Assembly: GCA_934101605.1 (NCBI GenBank)
Contig: CAKORS010000005.1
Span: 1-27,737, forward strand
Reading direction: 5' to 3'
Length of the DNA stretch: 27,737 bases
DNA from: an uncultured Bacilli bacterium
Lineage (GTDB): Bacteria; Bacillota_I; Bacilli_A; RF39; UBA660
A program made the translations under genes and the position numbers. The notes below the pieces were generated by a model. That model was given only the letters and a program-made list of their open reading frames with translations, searched no databases and had not been told where the DNA came from. Shown one piece after another: positions 1 through 6,177 of the stretch; the stretch's first letter is position 1; each line of letters starts with the position of its first letter.

Positions 1-305
1 TTTACAGTTGCTGTACATGTAATACTTTCTCCAGGTTTTGTAAATGTTGCTGTAATTCCATTCCATGTTGCTCCTGTTGCTGTTCCTGCTGTTGCTGTTG
101 CAGATCCTGTTGGTTCACATACTGCATCATTTGCAAACCCTAATTTACTTACGAAGTTTGTTGTTTCGTCTCCTTTTGTTGCTGTTGCATTAAATGTGTT
201 AATATTTAATGTTGCACTGAATGCTGCGAAACCAATTGCAAGTCCTACTACTGCTACTACTAATCCTACTATAGCTAAAATTTTGAACGTTTTGTTCTTT
301 TCCAT
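1..305 (-). CDS. Secreted TasA/camelysin-like surface protein, partial (C-terminus outside window)
   Basis: About 101 codons are visible, from ATG at 303-305 to the window edge; the 3' part is missing. The N-terminus is charged (MEKNKTFK), followed by a hydrophobic segment at about residues 9-28 and the sequence GFAAFSATLNI, which looks like a signal peptide or anchor of the SipW-dependent type. The visible mature part is rich in Ala and Thr and contains NDAVC and SITCTATV, matching the neighbour at 397-1026 (NDATC, EIKCEATI) and the protein at 23455-24090 (NDAKC, TITCTATI). It is therefore the third member of a paralogous family in this window. Family membership with TasA/camelysin is inferred from architecture only. 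A ribosome binding site (AAGGAGG) lies 8 bases upstream. Its role is probably an extracellular or matrix component, but the function is unproven. Confidence 0.75.
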   Translation of the reverse strand, partial: MEKNKTFKILAIVGLVVAVVGLAIGFAAFSATLNINTFNATATKGDETTNFVSKLGFANDAVCEPTGSATATAGTATGATWNGITATFTKPGESITCTATV

Positions 306-336
306 TTTATTTTCCTCCTTATTTTCTTACTATTTA

Positions 337-365
337 AATTTACTATATTATAGTTTTTTAGTCAA
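337..365 (-). promoter_or_regulatory. Probable sigma-A promoter of the partial surface-protein gene
   Basis: On the minus strand TTGACT (360-365) is separated by 17 bases from TAAATT (337-342). The -35 box is strong and the -10 box is weak. The same layout (TTGACT, 17 bases, TAAACT) precedes the paralogue at 397-1026, which supports the call and suggests that the tandem genes are expressed separately but alike. Confidence 0.5.
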
Positions 366-396
366 TACATTTTTTGATATTTTTCAAAATTTACAA

Positions 397-1026
397 TTAT
401 CTAGCTTGCGCTGTTGAGAATATTAATTTAATTGTAGGGATTGTTATTTGCATATCCCCGTTGGGTCTTTCGTCTTTTTCTGTGTATTCTATTTCAAGTT
501 CTATTTTTTTTGATGATTTAGGATAAATCCACGTATTCTTTTTACCTGGTTTATATATAGCTTTATTATTTTCTATTTCGAATTCTGAGCCGCCAAAAGC
601 TTCTAATTCTAAACTTATTTCTTTACATATTTCATCTTTATTTGTTGCTTTTCCACTACAAGTTATAACTTTATCAAATGACGTTATATTAGTTAAATAT
701 GCTGTATAAACACTATCATTTCTAATAGTTGCTTCGCATTTTATTTCATCTTTCGGATTTTTAAATGTTGCTGTTATACCATTCCATGTATCTCCTATTG
801 CAGATCCTGGAGTGACAGTTGCCTCTCCTTTTACTTCACATGTTGCATCATTTATAAAGTTTATTTTATTTGTAAACTCATAATCGCTGTCTTCACTTCT
901 TTGTATAGGTTTAAAAGTATTAAATTTTATTAAAGATGTATAAGCAGCAAATCCTAATGTTAATCCTATTACTGCTACTATTAATGATACAATACCTAGA
1001 ACTTTAAACTTTTTATCTTTATTCAT
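397..1026 (-). CDS. Secreted TasA/camelysin-like surface protein, paralogue 2
   Basis: The product has 209 residues. A charged start (MNKDKKFKVLG) is followed by a hydrophobic segment at about 11-30 ending in GFAAYTS, which resembles a signal peptide cleaved by a SipW-like signal peptidase. The rest looks like a secreted beta-rich domain with no cytoplasmic motif: NDATCEVKGEA, the conserved WNGITATF, EIKCEATIRNDSVYTAYLTN, then cysteines in ITCSGK and DEICKE. Five cysteines are placed so that two pairs could form disulfides. It is clearly paralogous to the gene 92 bases downstream (1-305) and to 23455-24090. The start is ATG with AAGGAGCG upstream. The membership of the TasA family is inferred, not shown. 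It may be a filament, adhesin or biofilm component. Confidence 0.7.
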   Translation of the reverse strand: MNKDKKFKVLGIVSLIVAVIGLTLGFAAYTSLIKFNTFKPIQRSEDSDYEFTNKINFINDATCEVKGEATVTPGSAIGDTWNGITATFKNPKDEIKCEATIRNDSVYTAYLTNITSFDKVITCSGKATNKDEICKEISLELEAFGGSEFEIENNKAIYKPGKKNTWIYPKSSKKIELEIEYTEKDERPNGDMQITIPTIKLIFSTAQAR

Positions 1027-1052
1027 AAAAACGCTCCTTACTTTATATATAA

Positions 1053-1081
1053 AGTTTATAATTATATATTTATTAAGTCAA
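1053..1081 (-). promoter_or_regulatory. Probable sigma-A promoter of surface-protein paralogue 2
   Basis: TTGACT (1076-1081, minus) and TAAACT (1053-1058) are separated by 17 bases. The ribosome binding site and ATG follow about 30 bases downstream. The layout is nearly the same as the promoter at 337-365. Confidence 0.5.
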
Positions 1082-1110
1082 TATTTTTTTAATCTGTTTT
1101 TTTATATTTA

Positions 1111-1139
1111 AAAAAAAAAGAAGAAATGATTTCTTCTTT
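1111..1139 (-). terminator. Intrinsic terminator of the peptide-export operon
   Basis: In the minus-strand transcript a 10-base stem (AAAGAAGAAA pairing with TTTCTTCTTT) with a TCA loop is followed by a run of U. The stem overlaps the stop codon of the gene ending at 1138. This marks the end of the 1138-4171 transcription unit. Confidence 0.8.
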
Positions 1140-1803
1140 ATGATTTTCTTATTAATATTTTCTTTATATTCTTTCCGATATTTGGGAATGCATTTACAAA
1201 CCTTTTACTAAAATATGATTGTTTTAATAACCATGATTTTACTTTTTCTTTGATTTCTTGTGTATTATCTTTACTTAATCTGTCTAGACTTTTATTAACT
1301 TGAAATACAACTTTAGATGATATTATTAAGTCTGTAAAATATATTATTGCTACTATAATAGTAATTATATATAAAGTATTGATGGGAATACCATTTATTA
1401 ATTTTTGTATAAATGGATTAATAATATAAGTTACAAATAATCCCCCTATTCCAAAAGGAATCATTGTTTGCATACATATTCTACCATTTATGTTAAATTT
1501 GCAATTAGAATAATCCCACCATCTTGCATTAAACACTTTTTCTAATATATAACTTGTAAAATATTCTAGAATTGAACAAGAAAGTATTGTCATTAATAAT
1601 AGTAATAATGGATAACTCTTAAATGGTTCTAATAAATATATGATTGCTATACACCCTATTCCATATATTGGACAATAAGGTCCAATAAGAAATCCTCTGT
1701 TAAAAAACTTTTTATCTATTATAAAAACATATATAGATTCAAATATCCATCCAATAATAGAATAGATAATAAATAGTAAAAATATTTTACATAAGATTTC
1801 CAT
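1138..1803 (-). CDS. CmpB-family (PF06541-type) multi-spanning membrane protein
   Basis: About 221 residues. The N-terminal pattern YSIIGWIFESIYVF, then FFNRGFLIGPYCPIYGIG, LEYFTSYILEKVF and ARWWDYS, is that of the putative ABC-transporter type IV (CmpB) family of small integral membrane proteins. About five or six hydrophobic segments are visible, followed by a basic C-terminal tail. The usual longest reading starts at GTG 1815, but that GTG is part of the ribosome binding site GGTGAT; ATG 1803, 3 bases after it, is the likely start. It is the last gene of the peptide-export unit, 66 bases after the second peptide, with an extended -10 promoter of its own in that gap. The family's function is poorly defined. 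In this position an immunity or export-accessory role is possible but is only an inference from context. Confidence 0.8.
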   Translation of the reverse strand: MEILCKIFLLFIIYSIIGWIFESIYVFIIDKKFFNRGFLIGPYCPIYGIGCIAIIYLLEPFKSYPLLLLLMTILSCSILEYFTSYILEKVFNARWWDYSNCKFNINGRICMQTMIPFGIGGLFVTYIINPFIQKLINGIPINTLYIITIIVAIIYFTDLIISSKVVFQVNKSLDRLSKDNTQEIKEKVKSWLLKQSYFSKRFVNAFPNIGKNIKKILIRKS

Positions 1804-1823
1804 ATTATCACCCACGTATTTTG

Positions 1824-1852
1824 ATTATATCATAGTAAATATTATTTTTAAA
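1824..1852 (-). promoter_or_regulatory. Extended -10 promoter before the CmpB-family gene
   Basis: TTTAAA (1847-1852), 17 bases, then TGATATAAT (TATAAT at 1824-1829, with the extended TG). This could give the membrane protein expression independent of the transporter and peptides, as is useful for an immunity gene. Confidence 0.5.
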
Positions 1853-1869
1853 CTATTAAAATATTACTC

Positions 1870-2037
1870 TTATAATGGACAAAGATTATTTGAAAATAGT
1901 CTTCTTATGCTACTACCAAAATTTCTTCCAGCTTCTAAAATACTTTCAAATGTATTAACAAAAGCTTTTATTATACTTGAATTTAAGCTTATCCCTCCTG
2001 TAACAAACTTAAGCTCATTTGCTGTTAACTCTTTCAT
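1870..2037 (-). CDS. Double-glycine leader peptide B (bacteriocin-like, 55 aa)
   Basis: This small gene encodes a 15-residue leader, MKELTANELKFVTGG, and a 40-residue mature peptide beginning ISLNSSIIKAF and ending RRLFSNNLCPL. The leader has Gly at -1 and -2 and hydrophobic residues at -4 (Val), -7 (Leu) and -12 (Leu), the positions read by C39 peptidases of PCAT transporters. The mature part is predicted to form an amphipathic helix, has a net charge of about +2, one GxxxG motif (GRNFG) and a single Cys three residues from the end. The ATG overlaps the TGA of peptide A (ATGA), so translation is probably coupled. By family logic the transporter at 2171-4171 cleaves after GG and exports it. 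A two-peptide bacteriocin or a quorum peptide are the main options. Confidence 0.85.
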   Translation of the reverse strand: MKELTANELKFVTGGISLNSSIIKAFVNTFESILEAGRNFGSSIRRLFSNNLCPL

Positions 2038-2174
2038 GATCTACACCCGAAAGGTCTTGCTATACCATCAAATATTCCCGCTGTGAAGATTGTTGATGTT
2101 ACTGCCAATAAAATAGTCCAAATGCTTAATCCACCTTTTATTCTTTTTAGGTTTTGTTCTTTAATTTCTTTCAT
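2034..2174 (-). CDS. Double-glycine leader peptide A (bacteriocin-like, 46 aa)
   Basis: The reading frame gives a 15-residue leader, MKEIKEQNLKRIKGG, followed by a 31-residue mature peptide that begins LSIWTILLAV and ends ARPFGCRS. The leader shows Gly at -1/-2, Ile at -4, Leu at -7 and Ile at -12, as expected for C39 peptidase substrates. The mature peptide is hydrophobic with a basic C-terminal end, one GxxxG motif (GIFDG) and a single Cys. A strong ribosome binding site (AAGGAGG) lies inside the last codons of the transporter, whose TGA overlaps this ATG as ATGA. The leader length and spacing are the same as in peptide B, which argues that the two are made and exported together. I do not recognise the mature sequence as a named bacteriocin. 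Confidence 0.88.
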   Translation of the reverse strand: MKEIKEQNLKRIKGGLSIWTILLAVTSTIFTAGIFDGIARPFGCRS

Positions 2175-4171
2175 ACTTCCTCCTTATTAATCGTTATTTT
2201 TTTATTAAATAATTTTTCATTACTATTTCTATGAGAAATCAAAATAATTGTAAGGTTAGTATAATTTTTAAATATGTTATTTAGTATAATTTTTTCCTCT
2301 TTAATACTTATTTCATTAAAACTTTCATCTAGTATGAGAATACTTTTTGATCTTAATAAAGCTCTTGCTATTAATATTTTTTTCTTTTCACCACCACTTA
2401 TATTAATACCATTGTCACTTATTAATGTGTCTAAATCATTTTTTATAAGACATGAGTCTAAAGCTTTTTTTAGATTTTCTTCATTTTTATTTAGTAAAAT
2501 ATTATTCTTTATCGTATCATTAAATAATACTTCATTTTGAGATACATATGTTATATTGTTTCTTATATAATCCAAATCAAGATTACTTATATTTATATTA
2601 TCTATTAGAATTTTCCCTTTATTTGGACTAAAATGTCTTAATAATAGTTTAATTAATGTAGATTTACCACTTCCTGATGGTCCTTTTATTAAAACTCTAT
2701 CATTTTTATTTATGATAAAGTTTATATCTTGCAAAACTTTTTTATTATTATATGAAAAATGTATATTTTTAAATTCTATTGTTTTAATATTTTCAAGTCT
2801 TGATGATACTAAATTTTCTTTTTCTATTTCTAGTAAATCTAAAACTTTATTTATAGAAGTTTCATAAACTTTAAATGATAAAATAGTATTACATATATCA
2901 AAAATAAATGGTGTAATTAGAATAAAAAGACTACTAAATAGAATTGTATTGGAAACTCCTTTTATACTTAATATAAAAATTATAAAAATATAAGTTATAT
3001 CAATAGTATTATTATTTAAATAGTTATATACATTATTATGTTTTAAATAATGTTCATTGCTTTTTAATGTTTCATTATATGTTTTATTAAGATTATCAGT
3101 TATAAATGATTCTATATGTAAATTTTTTATTGTATTTACTCCCATTAAATAATTTATAATTGAACTTGAATTTTTCATTTTATTGTTTCTTAATATTTTA
3201 TAATCGTTACTTATTGTATATTGATATTTTTTTGATATAAATATTAAAATAAATATAAATAATATCATAATTATCGTGGATATCAGTGATGAAAACAATA
3301 AATATATTAAAACATTTAATACAATAACAATATCAATAATTATTACAATAAATAATTTAGATATAATATTTTTAAAGTTTTCTATATCCATTAATAGTAA
3401 ATTTAATTCTCCAATACTTTTTTTAAGAAAATATTTATAAGGAAGAGAAAAGATATGATTTATTACTTTACTATATATTTGTTTATCTATGAGGTGATTT
3501 ATTCTTATTGATAGTTTATTTTTTATATAATCTATAATATTTTTTATTATCATTATAAAAATAAATATTATTAATATTATAAATAAATTTTGTTTTTTAT
3601 TGATACTATCTATTACTTGTTTTAAGTAATTATTAAATATAATTGATATTAAAATAAATATTATTGATATTAGTAGTTCTTTTTTTATTATTTTTTTATT
3701 CTCTTTAAATATTGTAATTAAAAACTTGTATAATCTATTATTTTTTTCTTTTTCTAAGTTATTACCATCAAATAGTATGTATATACCTGTTGTCATATTT
3801 TCAAACTCATCCTCTGTTATTTCTTTTATCCCATATGATGGATCCATTATTAAAAGAGTTTTTTTAAGTTTATTTTGTTTTAATATAACTATATAGTGAT
3901 AATAACTTTTATCAATTATAACGTGACTAATGCATGGTAAAATACTACTATTTAAATCTTTTATACTTCCTTTGACCCCTCTTGAATCTAATCCTAATAT
4001 TTTACTTGCGTTAATTAAATCATAAGCATTTATACCATTTTCTATATTTATATGTTCTAAAATTTGTTCTTTTGTTATGTGCTTTTTATATTGTTTAAAT
4101 ATAGTTATTAAAGATGCTATTCCGCAATCAAAAGAATCTTCTTGTAATACATAGTCGTAATTTATGTTCAT
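2171..4171 (-). CDS. Peptidase-containing ABC transporter (PCAT, C39 peptidase-permease-ATPase)
   Basis: About 666 residues with the standard PCAT order. An N-terminal C39 peptidase domain (about 1-135) has the oxyanion Gln10 and Cys16 (VLQEDSFDCGIAS), His92 (YYHYIVI) and Asp110 (MDPSYG). A transmembrane domain with about six hydrophobic spans covers about 160-430. The ATPase domain has Walker A GPSGSGKST (497-505), the Q-loop YVSQ, a signature ISGGE instead of LSGGQ (591-595), Walker B ILILDE (611-616) and the switch His in LISHR. The D-loop after Walker B is atypical (SFNEIS). It should cleave double-glycine leaders in the cytosol and export the mature peptides; both substrates follow immediately. 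ATG 4171 is preferred because GGGAGAT sits 4 bases upstream, whereas the longer reading begins inside that region. Confidence 0.95.
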   Translation of the reverse strand: MNINYDYVLQEDSFDCGIASLITIFKQYKKHITKEQILEHINIENGINAYDLINASKILGLDSRGVKGSIKDLNSSILPCISHVIIDKSYYHYIVILKQNKLKKTLLIMDPSYGIKEITEDEFENMTTGIYILFDGNNLEKEKNNRLYKFLITIFKENKKIIKKELLISIIFILISIIFNNYLKQVIDSINKKQNLFIILIIFIFIMIIKNIIDYIKNKLSIRINHLIDKQIYSKVINHIFSLPYKYFLKKSIGELNLLLMDIENFKNIISKLFIVIIIDIVIVLNVLIYLLFSSLISTIIMILFIFILIFISKKYQYTISNDYKILRNNKMKNSSSIINYLMGVNTIKNLHIESFITDNLNKTYNETLKSNEHYLKHNNVYNYLNNNTIDITYIFIIFILSIKGVSNTILFSSLFILITPFIFDICNTILSFKVYETSINKVLDLLEIEKENLVSSRLENIKTIEFKNIHFSYNNKKVLQDINFIINKNDRVLIKGPSGSGKSTLIKLLLRHFSPNKGKILIDNINISNLDLDYIRNNITYVSQNEVLFNDTIKNNILLNKNEENLKKALDSCLIKNDLDTLISDNGINISGGEKKKILIARALLRSKSILILDESFNEISIKEEKIILNNIFKNYTNLTIILISHRNSNEKLFNKKITINKEEV

Positions 4172-4206
4172 ATTATCTCCCTTCACTATGTATTATTATT
4201 GAAAAT

Positions 4207-4238
4207 AAAAAAAACTCCTAAAGTTTTTTAGAAGTTTT
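4207..4238 (-). terminator. Intrinsic terminator of rseP
   Basis: The minus-strand transcript folds AAAACTTCTAAA with TTTAGGAGTTTT (one G-U pair, loop of 4) followed by a run of U. The stem begins on the rseP stop codon. I see no convincing promoter between it and the transporter start at 4171, so the peptide operon may depend partly on readthrough. Confidence 0.8.
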
Positions 4239-5287
4239 TAAAATAATCTTATTACATCGTTAAATGTAACATAAATCATTAATAATATTAAAAGGATGAA
4301 TCCTATTGCATGAATAGTGTTTTCTATCTTAGGCGATACTTTAGATCCTTTAATTTTTTCTATTATTAGGAAAAGAATTCTTCCTCCATCAAATGCTGGG
4401 AAAGGTAGTATATTTATAACTCCAACATTTATACATAATAACGCTATTAAATAAAGGATAGAGCTTATTCCCTGTTTTTTTACAGTTCCTACTGCTGAAT
4501 ATATTCCTACTGGACCACTTAAACTATTTATTGATAATTTGCCTGTAAATAAGGATTTTAGCACGACAAACATTTGCTTAAATATTGCAGATCCTTCTTT
4601 TATAGAATATTCAAGTGATTTTATAAAACCTCTTTCAGGGTTACTAATAAAGTTTATTCCAACATGGTATACTTTTTTATTATCTACAGTTTCTTGTTTA
4701 GCTTTTAATGTGTATGTCTTTATAGTTTTATCTTCTTTTTCTACTTGTATCGAAACTGGTTTTTTTAAATCTTCAATTGTTAAATATAAAGAAATATCAT
4801 CTTTATAAGTTACTTTATGATTATTAATATATAAAATTCTATCGCCTTTTTCCAACCCAACAGCTTTTGCAGGATAATTATCTACTACTCCTGAAATTAT
4901 AGGTTCCGTATTTGGAGCCCCTGAAATAATAGCTGATAAAAATAATACTATAAAGGCAAAAATAAAGTTAAAGCCCACTCCCATGAACATTATTAAAAAT
5001 CTTTGAATAAGGCTTTTATCTTGTAAGTTTCTTCCTTTTGTTTTCTTTAATTCCTCTTCATCTATTTCTTCTCCTGCTAAAGAACAAAATCCTCCGAATG
5101 GAATTAATCTAATTGAATATGTTGTCTCACTCTTTTTACTTGGTATAGATATTAATGTTGGTCCCATTCCTACTGAAAACTCATATACACAAACGCCAAA
5201 TATTTTTGAAAATAAGAAGTGTCCAAATTCATGAACTAATACTGTTACACCTAATATTAATATAAATAAAATTAATGTTGTTATCAT
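4238..5287 (-). CDS. rseP: Site-2 zinc metalloprotease RseP/RasP
   Basis: About 349 residues of the M50 intramembrane protease family, which cleaves transmembrane substrates such as anti-sigma factors and signal peptide remnants within the membrane. The first membrane span carries the zinc motif HEFGH. A PDZ domain lies in the middle (around VDNYPAKAVGLEKGDRIL). The C-terminal span has the LPFPAFDGG motif, the family's conserved third ligand region, with Phe where Ile and Leu are usual. ATG 5287 is chosen because AGGAGG lies 5 bases upstream; a TTG one codon earlier is too close to it. Its ribosome binding site overlaps the end of cdsA, and the cdsA-rseP pair is conserved in many bacteria. 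Confidence 0.95.
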   Translation of the reverse strand: MITTLILFILILGVTVLVHEFGHFLFSKIFGVCVYEFSVGMGPTLISIPSKKSETTYSIRLIPFGGFCSLAGEEIDEEELKKTKGRNLQDKSLIQRFLIMFMGVGFNFIFAFIVLFLSAIISGAPNTEPIISGVVDNYPAKAVGLEKGDRILYINNHKVTYKDDISLYLTIEDLKKPVSIQVEKEDKTIKTYTLKAKQETVDNKKVYHVGINFISNPERGFIKSLEYSIKEGSAIFKQMFVVLKSLFTGKLSINSLSGPVGIYSAVGTVKKQGISSILYLIALLCINVGVINILPFPAFDGGRILFLIIEKIKGSKVSPKIENTIHAIGFILLILLMIYVTFNDVIRLF

Positions 5288-5296
5288 CAAATCCTC

Positions 5297-6097
5297 CTAT
5301 AATATAGTTGATAATAATATATAAGTTAATACTACAAATATTAAACTATCTATTCTATCTAATATTCCTCCATGTCCTGGAATAAGATTAGAAAAATCTT
5401 TTATCTTGTAGTATCTTTTTATACTTGAGAATAGTAAATCTCCTATTTGACCAATTATTGTTAATAATAAAGTTATGATTATCACTAAAAATACATTAGC
5501 TGAATTATTTATAACAAACATATAAAATAAAGTTGCTATAATTGTTCCTGCTATGGAACCTCCTACTGCTCCTTCAATTGTTTTATTTGGAGATATTTTT
5601 TCACATAGTTTATGTTTTCCTATTAATTTTCCTGAGAATAAAGCAAAAGTATCTGTCATTATAGTTATTAACATTAAGTAAAGGAAATTAGATAAAGATA
5701 GATCTCTTACTACTGTAAAGCTTGTTAAAGCTATTAATAAGAAAATTATCCCACCAATCATATATAATGCGTCATTAATATTATATTTTTCATTATCATT
5801 TATTATTACTACTGGTATTAGAAATGCTAAGAATAAACTACTTAACATTCTATAGTCTAACATTGCATTAAAGTCATTAAAATAACTTGAAACAAATACT
5901 AAACCTCCAGTAAAAACATAGGCAAAAGCCTTAATTACTACTGGAATCTTCTTTTCTTTTTCTTTTGCTTTCATTAATTCATAAATACAACCCACAGAAA
6001 TAATTGAGACTGCTATTTCAAATGCAAGACCTCCGATTATTAATAATGGTATTACAATTGCTAACATAACTATTGCACTAATTACTCTTTTTTTCAT
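5297..6097 (-). CDS. cdsA: Phosphatidate cytidylyltransferase
   Basis: An integral membrane enzyme of about 266 residues that makes CDP-diacylglycerol from phosphatidic acid and CTP, the branch point of phospholipid synthesis. The C-terminal signature is intact: SPNKTIEGAVGG, then GQIGDLLFSSIKR and the DFSNLIPGHGGILDRIDS segment. Seven or eight hydrophobic spans are visible. The longest reading begins at GTG 6106, but that GTG lies in AGGATGTGAT, a near-perfect match to the anti-Shine-Dalgarno complement; ATG 6097, four bases later, is the likely start. It is separated from topA by a terminator at 6151-6177 and from rseP by almost nothing, so cdsA-rseP probably form one unit. Confidence 0.96.
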   Translation of the reverse strand: MKKRVISAIVMLAIVIPLLIIGGLAFEIAVSIISVGCIYELMKAKEKEKKIPVVIKAFAYVFTGGLVFVSSYFNDFNAMLDYRMLSSLFLAFLIPVVIINDNEKYNINDALYMIGGIIFLLIALTSFTVVRDLSLSNFLYLMLITIMTDTFALFSGKLIGKHKLCEKISPNKTIEGAVGGSIAGTIIATLFYMFVINNSANVFLVIIITLLLTIIGQIGDLLFSSIKRYYKIKDFSNLIPGHGGILDRIDSLIFVVLTYILLSTIL

Positions 6098-6150
6098 TAC
6101 TATCACATCCTATTATTAATTATAATATAATTTTTTAAAGTTGTATAGAT

Positions 6151-6177
6151 AAAAAAAGAAATAGTTCATCTATTTCT
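6151..6177 (-). terminator. Intrinsic terminator of topA
   Basis: In the minus transcript AGAAATAG pairs with CTATTTCT across a 5-base loop, followed by about seven U. The stop codon of topA (TAG, 6170-6172) lies inside the stem. Confidence 0.85.

Noticed and set aside
1..190. Apparent GCTGTTGCTG microsatellite
   Set aside because: It is coding DNA for an Ala/Thr-rich secreted protein (ACA and GCA codons on the minus strand), not a free repeat.
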